The position numbers and the translations under genes are program-made. The notes below the pieces were generated by a model. It ran no database searches. It was not told the DNA's origin and worked only from the letters and a program-made list of their open reading frames with translations. From Hemerocallis citrina (Eukaryota; Streptophyta; Magnoliopsida; Asparagales; Asphodelaceae), in contig CM030360.1 in the NCBI GenBank assembly GCA_017893485.1, positions 4,328,467 through 4,392,466 on the forward strand: a stretch of 64,000 nucleotides of DNA. Direction: 5' to 3'. Position 1 is the stretch's first letter, and each line of letters starts with the position of its first letter. Shown here in pieces: positions 1 through 9,779 of this stretch.

Positions 1-169
1 TGGCCACCGCTACTTTTTGTAATGAATGAAAAACTTCAACTTTTTGGGCTCGGCTTCTTGCACTTGTCTGTTGTATGTTGAGTGTTCGAGAATTTGTTCA
101 CTAGAACCCCCGAAGTCTAGGACTTGGGCCATGTCTGAACTTTTGTTGCTCGTCTGTATTTCTTTTCAG

Positions 170-1120
170 CTCGCCCTGGTAGACCAAGAGATCAAGCGCG
201 CAGGGTCGGATGCCAAGGTTCGAGCCCGCACAGGGTCGGATGCCAAGGTTCGAGCCGAGGCCGGGCTCGGGGCGACAAGGTTGAGTCTGGCGAGGTGTAG
301 AGAGCGACTTTACGAGGTCGAGCTAGGACTGTGCCGAGCCGAAACCGAGCGAGGACAGCTTCAGCTTATCTTAGGGCAGCGGGACAGCAATATCCGGCGC
401 CTGGAGGGCAGGATTGCCGAGATGACTGCCTCGGGTGAGGGCGATGCCTCGCCATCTGCCTTCACTAGTAGCCTTCGGACCAAGTGCTTTCGCCACACGC
501 TGTCAAAGGTAACGGCGGAGAGGGACGACCTGCTTTCGGAGATTCAGCATTTGCAATCTACGGAGACTAAGCTTCGGACAGAGGGAGAGGAGCTGACAAC
601 TAAGGTGGCCGATCTTACAGCTGAACGAGATGAATTGGCGGCCGAAGTCGATGTTTTGAAGAGAGCCACCGTCGATAGGAGCATCGAAGTCACCCATCTT
701 CGTCATCTCATCGCGAGCCATGTTGGAGTTCCGACCTCGGCCATACCGGCCTCCTTTGAGGCCGACGCGCAAGATGGTTCATTGAGGGGTCGGATCTCCG
801 AGCTGGAAGCGGAGGTGGCTCGCGTAAGGCCGCGTTCGGGGCCGATTAATGTGAGGAGCACGTCATGCACCCGAGCGGAGAGCGAGCGGGGCATCACCTT
901 TTACGAGATGGCGACCCGCGAGCGCCTCGGCCATCCGAGCCCGGGGGACGCGCAGAGCTCAGTGGCCATTTCGTCGAGCGGCGCATCCGTCGGCGTGACG
1001 GCCAGAAGCAGTGCCGAGGACACGTCTCAACTTGCCGGCCTGGGATCGGGTTCCGGAGGCAAATATCGCCGGCCTCAAGTGTCCTTGAAGAGGAGCATCC
1101 CTGTGCCTCGGAAGCGTTGA
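170..1120 (+). CDS. Terminal coiled-coil exon of the antisense gene of Gypsy-A (5' part off window)
   Basis: A polypyrimidine tract and TTTTCAG end at 169; the exon opens in phase 0 at CTC (170) and runs to TGA at 1118-1120, about 316 codons. The open frame reaches back to 26, but that part looks like intron. The product is hydrophilic and coiled-coil rich, with heptad-like stretches around AERDDLLSEIQHL, then a Ser-rich region and a basic tail ending PVPRKR. It matches two minus-strand exons of Gypsy-B, 49497-50336 (C-terminal half, shared block RSTSCTR.ES.RGITFYE) and 48865-49317 (N-terminal half, shared block CRERLY.VEL). It lies antisense to gag-pol and is followed by an AATAAA. Function unknown; similar antisense ORFs are reported in Tat/Retand/Grande-type elements. 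A repeated 27-nt stretch at 196-255 codes for AGSDAKVRA twice. Confidence 0.75.
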   Translation, partial: LALVDQEIKRAGSDAKVRARTGSDAKVRAEAGLGATRLSLARCRERLYEVELGLCRAETERGQLQLILGQRDSNIRRLEGRIAEMTASGEGDASPSAFTSSLRTKCFRHTLSKVTAERDDLLSEIQHLQSTETKLRTEGEELTTKVADLTAERDELAAEVDVLKRATVDRSIEVTHLRHLIASHVGVPTSAIPASFEADAQDGSLRGRISELEAEVARVRPRSGPINVRSTSCTRAESERGITFYEMATRERLGHPSPGDAQSSVAISSSGASVGVTARSSAEDTSQLAGLGSGSGGKYRRPQVSLKRSIPVPRKR

Positions 1121-1213
1121 TGGGTCCGGGTTCGGTGTCTTGTAATCTTCGCTTTTCAGCTTCTTGTAATCGTTTAGTGTCTTGTAATATTGATGTATGT
1201 AAGGGTTGTTTTT

Positions 1214-1219
1214 AATAAA
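1214..1219 (+). terminator. Poly(A) signal of the Gypsy-A antisense gene
   Basis: AATAAA lies about 95 nt after the stop codon of the antisense exon. It is preceded by three TTGTAAT-type elements (1140-1190), which resemble plant far-upstream elements. The matching signal in Gypsy-B is at 48770-48775. Confidence 0.6.
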
Positions 1220-1324
1220 GTTGGAATCGATTTATCTGTCGTCATATCATAGTTGCTCAATGTTTGCCCTGATTGTGGAGTCGTGGAACCGAGGTCTGAG
1301 ACTTGGTGTTTTTGATTGGTGTTG

Positions 1325-1850
1325 ACCGCCGAACTTAAGCGTGTAATACGGTCAGTGGCACGAACGTTCGGCGAACGGTGCCGAGCTGAAACGTGCCGAG
1401 CTCGCGTCCGTAAAACGATCGGTGGCATGGGTGTTCGGCGAACTGTGGCGAGCTGGAAACGTGCCGAACTCACGCCCGTAAAACGATCGGTGGCACGAGT
1501 GTTCGGCTAACTGTGGCGAGCTGGAAACGTGCCGAACTCACGCCCGTAAAACGATCGGTGGCACGAGTGTTTGGCTAACTGTGGCGAGCTGGAAACGTGC
1601 CGAACTCACGCCCGTAAAACGATCGGTGGCACGAGTGTTCGGCGAACTGTGGCGAGCTGGAAACGTGCCGAACTCACGCCCGTAAAACGATCGGTGGCAC
1701 GAGTGTTCGGCTAACTGTGGCGAGCTGGAAACGTGCCGAACTCACGCCCGTAAAACGATCGGTGGCACGAGTGTTCGGCTAACTGTGGCGAGCTGGAAAC
1801 GTGCCGAACTCACGCCCGTAAAACGATCGGTGGCACGAGTGTTCGACTAA
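1325..1850. repeat. 68-bp tandem array (about 8 copies)
   Basis: Copies begin at about 1325, 1393, 1461, 1529, 1597, 1665, 1733 and 1801, marked by GTGCCGAACTCACGCCCGTA. The first two copies are diverged and the middle ones almost identical. The array starts about 100 bp after the antisense poly(A) signal. Tandem repeats in the 3' untranslated region are typical of Tat-lineage elements and are known to seed satellite DNA. Confidence 0.9.
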
Positions 1851-1929
1851 TGGAACCGAGCCGAGATCGTACCGAACTCACGCCTGTAGAACGATTTCGG
1901 CAACAAAGTGTTGGAGTCCGAACCTTTGT

Positions 1930-2570
1930 AAGATTAAGGGCGTTGGAGCAATTCCGAATGGCGAACTACCCCTAGCTCGCCTAGGGGCGAACTTGCGGAG
2001 TAGAGTCGAACCAAGTGTTGGACTCCGTACCATTCAACGGCTGTGGGAGCAATTCCGAATGGCGAGCTACCTCTGGTTCGCTCGGAAGCGAACTTGCGAA
2101 GTAGAATCGAGCCAAGTGTTGGACTCCGGGACCATCGTAAGATTAAGGGCGTGGGAGCAATTCCGAATGGCGAACTACCCCTAGCTCGCCTAGGGGCGAA
2201 CTTGCGGAGTAGAGTCGAACCAAGTGTTGGACTCCGTACCATTCAACGGCTGTGGGAGCAATTCCGAATGGCGAGCTACCTCTGGTTCGCTCGGAAGCGA
2301 ACTTGCGAAGCAGAATCGAGCCAAGTGTTGGACTCCGGGACCATCGTAAGATTAAGGGCGTGGGAGCAATTCCGAATGGCGAACTACCCCTAGCTCGCCT
2401 AGGGGCGAACTTGCGGAGTAGAGTCGAACCAAGTGTTGGACTCCGTACCATTCAACGGCTGTGGGAGCAATTCCGAATGGCGAGCTACCTCTGGTTCGCT
2501 CGGAAGCGAACTTGCGAAGTAGAATCGAGCCAAGTGTTGGACTCCGGGACCATCGTAAGATTAAGGAATT
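1930..2570. repeat. 209-bp tandem array (about 3 copies of a two-part unit)
   Basis: Copies start near 1930, 2139 and 2348, with period 209. Each unit is made of two related ~105-bp halves starting GGAGCAATTCCGAATGGCGA and ending near GTGTTGGACTCCG. The halves are homologous to the 110-bp repeats of Gypsy-B (47712-48262), so one ancestral repeat was amplified separately in the two elements as a monomer and as a dimer. Reading frames across this array are repeat artefacts. Confidence 0.9.
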
Positions 2571-2604
2571 AAAAACAGAGACGTAGTAGCAAATGCGAAA
2601 GAAC

Positions 2605-2614
2605 TTTATTTATT
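2605..2614 (-). terminator. Poly(A)-like signal after Gypsy-A pol
   Basis: Overlapping AATAAATAAA on the minus strand, about 110 nt after the integrase stop at 2726. With the AATAAA at 1214 on the other strand it brackets the two tandem arrays, so sense and antisense units would converge on them. Confidence 0.4.
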
Positions 2615-2725
2615 AATATCTAACAGTCGGCTGCTTCTAAAGTTGCTAGCCGTTATTACAATGAAAAAAGAACAAAGGAAAAATTACTAGTGGCAGGAGA
2701 GGAGTGGTCCGACATCTCGAGTTAC

Positions 2726-3643
2726 TTAGATAGGCGTGGCTGCCTTCTCTTGGTATTTCAGAAGATGGTCGGCGTTCCAAGTCCTGGGAATTTCTCGGCC
2801 CTCAAGATCTTCTAGCTTGTATGCACCGGGGCGGATCACTTTGGAAACTTTGTACGGTCCCTCCCAATTTGGGGCCAGTTTGCTCTTCTGTCCGGGGAAC
2901 GAAATGGCTAGTTTTCGAAGGACCAGATCCCCTTCTTTCAGGTCGGTTGGGCGGACCCGTTTGTTGTAGGCGAGTTCGATTCTTCTCCGGTAACTTTGCT
3001 GCCGTATGGCTGCCCTTTCCCGGATTTCGTCTATCAAGTCCAGGCTCGTTCTGAGCTCCCTGGCATTCTGTTCTTCTTCAAAGGCTATCAGGCGAGGAGA
3101 GGGTATCCCAACTTCTAGCGGGATGAGGGCCTCGGACCCATAGGTGAGATTGAACGGACTCTCACCTGTCGGGGTCCGCTTCGTGGTTTGGTAATTCCAC
3201 AACACATTGGGCAGCTGATCGACCCACAATCCCTTGGAGCACTTGTCGAGTCTCTTCTTGATGCCGGAGAGGATCTGTCGGTTGGCATTCTCGGCTTGGC
3301 CATTTGACTGGGGATGAAAGACGGAGGAGAAGCGGTGTTGTATGGCTAGGTCTTCACATAAGGCTCGGAAGGCAGCTCCGGCGAACTGCGTACCGTTATC
3401 TGTAACTACGACCCGAGGAACACCGAATCGGCAGATCACATTTTTCCAGAAGAATTGAACGACTCTATGTTCGGTAATAGTAGCCAGGGGCTCGGCCTCT
3501 ATCCATTTCGAGAAATAGTCGACTGCCACGACTAGGAACTTCAATTGCCCGGGGGCCGGTGGAAATGGCCCCAGTAAATCCATCCCCCACATTGCAAAGG
3601 GGATCGGACTTGATAGGGAGGAGAGTGGTGCTTGTGGAAGGCG
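2726..3643 (-). pseudogene. Gypsy-A integrase core and C-terminal part
   Basis: Continues the pol frame directly after the TGA at 3644-3646; an open stretch of 288 codons starts with Met at 3592. The catalytic triad is complete: Asp in MWGMD (residue 5), Asp in VTDNGTQF (65) and Glu in NGQAEN (101), spacing D-59-D-35-E. A GPY/F-like module (NWEGPYKV) follows near residue 242, and the protein ends after NADHLLKYQEK without a chromodomain, as expected for Tat and unlike chromoviruses. The zinc-binding HHCC part lies before the stop, so the native integrase is split by it. Role in an active relative: insertion of the cDNA into the genome. Confidence 0.9.
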
Positions 3644-6600
3644 TCAGATGTCGGAATACTTTTGGCAGGAGGTGCATTGCCGAACGTGTTGTTCGGCGTC
3701 CCGTAGGAGAGTGGGCCAGTAATATCCGTAGTTTAACACTTTGCGTGCCAAGGCTCTGGAGCCAGAGTGGGCTCCGCCGATGCCCTCATGGAGCTCTTGC
3801 AGGGCGTAGTCGGCTTGTCCGGGGGAGAGGCATCTTAGGTAGGGTCGACCATCCACCTGGGTGAAGGAGCGCTTATACAGAATGCCTTCGACCAGTATGT
3901 AACGCTCGGCTCGGGTCCTTATCTTTCGGGCTTCCTTCGGATCCCTTGGGAGGAGTCCGTCTCTTAAAAACTCGACGAGGGGCTTCATCCAATTATCTTC
4001 GAGGGGGAGTGGCAGTGTTTCGACGGAGTTGAAAGCCTCGTCCTCTATGCTTGGCTTGAGGAGGACTTCTATCAGAACAGTTTGTTCGAGGCCTTGCAGG
4101 GATGAGGAAGCTAATTTGGACAGGGCGTCGGCCTGGGCATTTTCCTCTCTGGGGATTCTTCGGATGAGGGCCTCCTCGAAGAGCGCCATGAGGCTCTTTA
4201 CTTTAGCCAAGTACTTTACCATCCTGTCATCGCGGGCTTCATATTCGCCGAGGACCTGGTTGACGACCAACTGAGAGTCGCTGAAGATTTGCAGGCATCG
4301 CGCCCCTGCGTTTCGGGCCATCCCGAGGCCGGCTATGAGTGCCTCGTATTCGGCTTCGTTATTCGAGGCTTTAAAGTTTATCCGGAGGGAATATTGAAGG
4401 ACAAAGCCGTCTGGGCCCTCAAGGATGACTCCAGCCCCGCTCCCCTCGTTGCAAGAGGATCCATCGACATATACCGACCAGATAGGCGGTCCCTTCGTTG
4501 TCTGCTCGGAGTCGGGGATAGTTGTTTCAACTATGAATTCGGCCAGCGCCTGCGCCTTGATTGCGGTCCGAGGCTGATAAGTAATATCATGTTGGCTCAG
4601 CTCGATCGACCACTTCATGAGGCGGCCGGAAGTCTCTGGCTTGTGAAGGATCTGTTTCAACGGCTGGTCGGTAAGAACGACCATTGAATGAGACTGGAAG
4701 TATGGCCGAAGCTTTCTCGCAGCCATTATCAGGGCGTAGGCTATTTTCTCAATTTTCGGGTACCGGAGCTCGGCGTCCCGGAGCACTTTGCTGACGTAGT
4801 AAATGGGCTTCTGAGTTCTTTCTTCTTCCCTGACTAAGACCACACTTAGCGTCTGTTCGGAGGCTGCCAAGTAGAGGTAGAGGGGTTCGCCCGGTATGGG
4901 TTTGCTGAGAAGAGGCGGATTAACGAGGTAAGCCTTAAGCTGGTCGAAGGAGTCTTGTTGTTGCTGCCCCCACTCGAACCCCTTAGCCCCCCTCAGGGCT
5001 TTGAAGAACGGGAGGCACTTCTCCCCAGACTTCGATAAAAAGCGCCCAATGGCGGCTAATCGACCAGTCAGTTTCTGAACTTCTTTGACATTTCTAGGCG
5101 GGGCCATGTCCAGTATGGCCCTGATCTTTTCCGGATTTGCCTCTATTCCTCGCTGGCTAACCATGAAGCCGAGGAACTTGCCTGATGAGACGCCGAACGC
5201 ACACTTGTTCGGGTTGAGTCTCATATTGTGCTTTCTCAAAACATCAAACGCTTCTTGGAGGTCGGCCACGTGATCAATGCCTCGGATGCTTTTCACAAGC
5301 ATGTCATCCACGTACACTTCCATGTTTCGGCCAATCTGGGCCTGGAATACCTTGTTGACGAGGCGCTGGTATGTTGCCCCTGCATTCTTTAGGCCGAACG
5401 GCATGACTCGGTAGCAGTAGAGTCCTTGGTCGGTCACGAAAGATGTCTTCGGAATATCCGGGGGGAACATCCTTATCTGATTGTAACCCGAGAAAGCGTC
5501 CATGAAGCTGAGGAGCTCATGTCCTGAGGTTGCGTCAATCAGAGTGTCGATGCTCGGCAGAGGGAAGGGGTCTTTAGGGCAGGCCTTGTTGAGGTCAGTG
5601 AAATCAATACAGATTCTCCATGTCCCGTTGGATTTTTTTACCATTACTACGTTTGACAACCACTCAGGATAATTCACTTCCTGTATAAACCGGGCCTTCA
5701 ACAATTTGTCCACCTCCTCTTTGATAGCGAGCTGACGTTCGGGAGCGAACTTGCGCCTCTTCTGCTGGACCGGTTTGGACCCCGGATCAACACTGAGGCG
5801 GTGGACCAAGAGTTCTTCGGAGATACCGGGCATGTCTGCAGCTGACCATGCGAACAGGTCTTGGTTGGCTCGGATGCATTTTACAATATCCGCGTATAGT
5901 GCGGATGGGAGGGTCTTGCTGACAAAGAACCTGCGGGTCGGCTCCTGCTCCGAGAAGAGTACCTCTTCCAACTCGTCTACCGGCTCGGAAGTTGGCCGAG
6001 CAGCATCTTGGGGGATCTCGAGTGTTTCTAAGGAGAGGACGGGTCCGAGGGTGGAAGTCAAATAGCACTTGCGGACCTGCTCCTGATTGCCCCTTACTTC
6101 TCCCACTCCAGCCCGAGTGGGGAATTTCATTTTGAGATGATAGGCAGAAGGGACGGCTTCAAGGGCGGCGAGGCCGGGCCGACCCAAAATGACGTTGTAG
6201 GCCGCTGGGACATCTACGACCATGAAATCCATCGACTCCGTGCGGGTAGTAGGAGTTTTGCCGACCGTGACATCGAGGGTGATTACCCCTTCAATCGTTA
6301 CCGGTACTCCCGTGAACCCATGGAGCGTGTAGCCGGCGGGCTTGAGTCTGTCTCGGGAGAGCTTCAGCCCCTTGAAGGCGTCGAGGAAGAGGATGTTGAC
6401 GGAGCTACCGTTATCCACTAAGATCCTCTCGACTTTGAAATTGGCCATGTGAAGGCTGATGACGAGTGCGTCACAATGAGGGGTGCGGACGCCCTCGAGA
6501 TCTTCATCAGAGAAGGTGACGGGCACTCCGAGGCCTTTAGGAGGAGGGGTGGTTCGGACCGAGTTTACCTCTCGAATAAAAGCTTTCCGAGAAGAGTTTG

Positions 6601-6754
6601 AGGAGCCCCCCATTGGACCCCCGTGGATGAGGTGGAGGACTCGTTCTTCCTCAAACTCTGGCGTCTCTTCTCGTTCTGGACGTTTGTTAGCCCCCCGAGG
6701 CTGGGGAGGAAGTTCGGCTTGGTCCTTTCTCACGAATTTTGCCAACTGCCCTCT
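3644..6754 (-). pseudogene. Gypsy-A pol: protease, reverse transcriptase, two RNase H domains, integrase zinc region
   Basis: An open frame of 1033 codons is counted from a TTG at 6745. Aspartic protease motif DNGSS is at residues 111-115. Reverse transcriptase spans about 330-530, with YVDD at 478-481 (5303-5314). The gypsy RNase H (about 615-740) has lost its first acidic residue (LYLAASE where an Asp is expected). A second, archaeal-type RNase H (about 755-880) has a full set: D761 (YVDGSS), E797, D823 (FSDSQ), D873 (ADAL). The integrase HHCC finger is H986, H993, C1024, C1027. The frame is the same as gag upstream and integrase downstream; only TAG (6755-6757) and TGA (3644-3646) interrupt it, so the ancestor had one gag-pol polyprotein. 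Confidence 0.93.
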
Positions 6755-8434
6755 CTAGATAAGGGCCTCAATCTCGTTTCTTAGCGCACGGCAATCGTTG
6801 GTGTCGTGCCCATGGTCCCGGTGATAGCGGCACCATTTCTCTCTATCTCTTCTCTTAGCAGGGGTGTTCATCTTCGGAGCGGGAGGTAAGACCCCTTCTT
6901 TTTCGACTTCCATGAAAATGGTGGAAATGTTCGTGGTGAGGGGAGTAAATTTCTCGAATCTAGGGGGAGGCCGGCGCTGGCCAGCATTATCCTTCTGGAA
7001 CTTTTTTGCTCCCTCTTCTTCCGTTCCCTTCCTCTTAGACCCGGAGGCGGTTCCTTCCCAGTTGGGCTGTTCCTCGGCCTCTTCAGCTCGGATGTACTTT
7101 TCAGTGCGGAGGAGGAGGTCAGAAAAGTCATGCGGCGGTTTCTTGGCGAGGGAGGAGCGGAGGTTGGAATTGAGGATATTAGATTGGAACGCCGCGGTGG
7201 CGACGGATTGGTCGAGGGATGCGATGGTTCTGGCTTCAGCTGTGAACCTTTTCACGTAGTCCCTCAATTTCTCCCCCTTCTGTTGACGGAGGTGCAATAG
7301 TGAGATGCTGGTCTTCTCGGCCCTTCGGCTGCTGACGAAATGGGTGATGAACAGTGTTTCGAACTGTTCGAAGGAGAATATCGATGCCGGGGCAAGTCGA
7401 GAGTACCATTCTCGAGCTGGGCCTTTGAGAGTTGCAGGGAATGTTTTGCAGAGGAGGGCATCGGAAGCTTGATGGAGGAGCATCAAAGTCTTAAAGCTTT
7501 CGATGTGGTCAACTGGATCGGTCTCCCCAGTGTAGTTCTCGAACTGGGGAGGTTTGAAACCAAACGGAACAGGAGCCTCTACTATGGTCCGGGAGAACGG
7601 GGGTCGGCTAGGACGTAGGGTCCTCCCCCTAAGCTCCTCTTCTCGGTTTATCTGTCCCAAGAGTTTCTCCACCTCGTTTAGACGGCGGTTCATGGTGTCA
7701 TCTCTCCGACGGTGATCTGCCGAGCCGCGGGACTCGTCTTCGTATGAGGGGGAGCGAGGGCTGCGGCGATGGTAACTTCGAGAACGACGAGGACTTGGGG
7801 TGCGTCTAGAATTGGTAGGAGCAGGTCGAGGAGAAGGGGAGCGTTGGCGAGGGCTCCGGACCGGAGGAGGGGATGGGGCCCTCGGCTCGATGGGGTTCTG
7901 ACGGAGGTTGAGGGCCTGTTGCACCATTGCTTGGAATTGCTGGAACTCGGCACGGGTGATGGGTGCCTCATTGTTCCTAGGCTGCTGCCGACCTGCTGGA
8001 GAGTGCCTCCTTCGGTAGTGATCGGGGGAGTCCTTTCTCCCTCTTCGGACGGGAGACCTCCTGTGCTCTCGGTGACGGGGGGATCGCTCTTGCTGGCGGG
8101 AGGCCTCCCCCCGAGCCTGCTTTTCGTCCAGATGGCGACGAAGGTCATCATCTTCCGGGCGTTTGGGAGGGGCATTGTGGCGACCAGAGGCTCGGGGGTG
8201 ATGGGAGGCCATGGAGGCACTGGAGGCGTTGTGGATGGAGATGTTCTCTTGGTGAAGAGGCTGTTTCTGGGGGTTAGGCCCCTTTGGATCAGGAGGTGGA
8301 GGGTTCCGTTGGAGTGGCTCTTCCATGGTAGGAGGGAGTTGCCCTTGTTGCTGAGCGGGATCAGGAATGACTTCTTGCTGGTCAGGATTGGGCGCTCGGT
8401 TGGAGCCCCTAGATCTAACTTTGCGAGGCGGCAT
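6755..8434 (-). pseudogene. Gypsy-A gag
   Basis: Start taken at ATG 8434 (MPPRKVRSRGS), because Gypsy-B gag starts with the same motif; an upstream in-frame Met at 8455 is less likely. The N-terminal ~260 residues are Pro/Arg/Ser-rich and basic. The retrotransposon gag (capsid) domain follows, with EWYSRLAP and FVSSRRAEKTS. Near the C-terminus is a His-rich zinc-knuckle-like motif, CRYHRDHGHDTNDC. The frame ends at TAG (6755-6757) in the same frame as pol. Gypsy-B has CAG (Gln) at this place, so the stop is most simply a CAG-to-TAG mutation rather than a conserved readthrough signal. Confidence 0.88.
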
Positions 8435-8485
8435 GGCAGGAGAAAACCTGTTCACCGGGAAGAGGAGAGGTCCCTATTCGTTAGT

Positions 8486-8503
8486 TTCCCACAGACGGCG
8501 CCA
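8486..8503 (-). promoter_or_regulatory. Primer-binding site of Gypsy-A
   Basis: Minus strand TGGCGCCGTCTGTGGGAA starts 3 nt inside the 5' LTR boundary. It is identical to the Gypsy-B site at 44629-44646. I do not assign the primer tRNA with certainty. Confidence 0.8.
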
Positions 8504-8506
8504 ATC

Positions 8507-9167
8507 TGTTGCCGCTAAATTTGGTGTGGGGGCAAACAGATAGAACTTGTGGATTCTCGGGGAAACTGAATAGGAAAACCTGCGTACCTGTTCCGTCGGG
8601 CCTCGGTCGTCGTTCCTGCCGTGCACCTGCAAAAAGTGCGAGACACCGGGGTTGTTCCCGGCGACGCACCCTCCGACGCTCAAGTCAGTAATCTGGCGGA
8701 CTATGAAAGAGCGTAAAAAACTGGTGAAAGATTGATTACCTCGCAATGGAGATGGATGGGGGGTATTTATAGGCGTCTTAGGGACTAGATTAGGAATGTA
8801 ATCCCCGTGATTAGATAAGTAATATTCCTTGTAATCAGATAAGGAAAGTAATCTGATAAGGTATATTCCCTCTAATCAGTTAAGGAATTTAATCCCTGGC
8901 TCCCAGTGGTAGGAGGGATGTGAATCAGGGCCGTTGGTTACGGTTAATCAGAGACCTTGATTTTATCCTGACGGAATGGGTGCGCAACGGGTTAAAACCC
9001 GCACCCACTTTGAGGTGGATCCATTCGTGGGTTATTGGGTTTTTGAGGTGAAGACCCGACACCCGGTTTGGACCCTTTGGTCGGTGAAATTACCGTTTTA
9101 CCCCTGTGCTTCAAGATTCGTGTTCCGTTTGGACGATTCCGATTTAACCCCATTTTTAGCCATATCA
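8507..9167 (-). repeat. 5' LTR of Gypsy-A
   Basis: 661 bp, read on the minus strand as TGATATGG...GCGGCAACA (TG...CA ends). A TATA box (CTATAAATA) is at 8764-8772, with transcription towards gag. The segment next to the PBS, around 8620-8690, is nearly identical to the Gypsy-B LTR; the U3 part is much more diverged. Confidence 0.88.
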
Positions 9168-9608
9168 AATACTTATAGTACAACTGCCCACCATATGCTG
9201 CGTCTCAAAAGGTGGTTAACCCATTAGGTGACTCTTGATCATAGGCAATTATATTCATATTAGATTACTTATTGTATACTCCCGATATGGGATTACTTTA
9301 ATACTCTCTCTCCCCCTAATCCCGTGAGCACACTAAGACCCATGGGCCCTAGTGCCACGTCATCAATCTAAGAGACAACCCGCTGTTCTCCTTCTCATCT
9401 GAAATCCCGGGTGGGCCCTCCATCGCTGACGTCATCTGACGTCATCCTTCTCAACCAACACAACAGCCAACGTTGTTATCATTCACAACATGTGGGCCCC
9501 CCTTCACCCCATTTCACTATTTACCAAACTACCCCTCTCCTATTTTATATACATATATATAATTATATTGTATATACTAGTATATCTTTGAAACTACGGG
9601 GTATTACA
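9168..9608 (-). repeat. LTR of a small non-autonomous LTR element, interrupted by Gypsy-A
   Basis: Homologous along its length to the LTRs at 20867-21321 and 21549-22001 (shared AACTGCCCACCA, CTCAAAAGGTGGTTAACC, ACTCCCGATATGGGATTAC, CCCATGGG). It ends with GGGGTATTACA. The other end is missing because Gypsy-A inserted at AATAC. To its right, GGAGGAGGATAATGA on the minus strand (9609-9623) could be a polypurine tract, making this a 3' LTR, or the copy may be a solo LTR. Confidence 0.75.
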
Positions 9609-9779
9609 TCATTATCCTCCTCCGACAAAGAAATTTAAACAACAACACTCAAGAGATATTTGGTTATATAAATTACAAGTTTAGCCAAGCAACTACAACC
9701 AAGCAGCACTCATACAAATTAGAATAAACTACAATAAAAATAACTATAGCTTACACAATCTCACAAACACCAGATTATA

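Larger units (their letters stand above)
1..9167 (-). mobile_element. Gypsy-A: Ty3/gypsy LTR retrotransposon, Tat lineage (partial)
   Basis: On the minus strand the order is 5' LTR (8507-9167), PBS, gag, protease, reverse transcriptase, a degenerate and an intact RNase H, integrase without chromodomain, tandem arrays, then an antisense ORF (plus strand). A second RNase H of the archaeal type after the gypsy RNase H is the known hallmark of the plant Tat/Ogre/Retand lineage, and antisense extra ORFs between pol and the 3' LTR are known for it. The 3' LTR and the start of the antisense gene are outside the window. AATAC (9168-9172) should be one copy of the target duplication; the other is off-window. 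The element has landed in an LTR of the small element family seen again at 20867-22001. Gag-pol is broken by only two stop codons, so it is fairly young. Confidence 0.93.

Noticed and set aside
1325..1850. Regularly spaced repeats that could suggest a CRISPR array
   Set aside because: The whole 68-bp unit is conserved, with no variable spacers, in plant nuclear DNA next to a retrotransposon; it is a satellite-like array.
1934..2572. Several overlapping open frames of 60-116 codons on both strands
   Set aside because: They lie wholly inside the 209-bp tandem array; the repeat period (not a multiple of 3) makes the same peptide reappear in different frames, typical of repeat artefacts.
6746..6757. 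Programmed stop-codon readthrough between gag and pol
   Set aside because: The related Gypsy-B has a Gln codon (CAG) at the same place in one continuous frame, so an ordinary nonsense mutation explains it.
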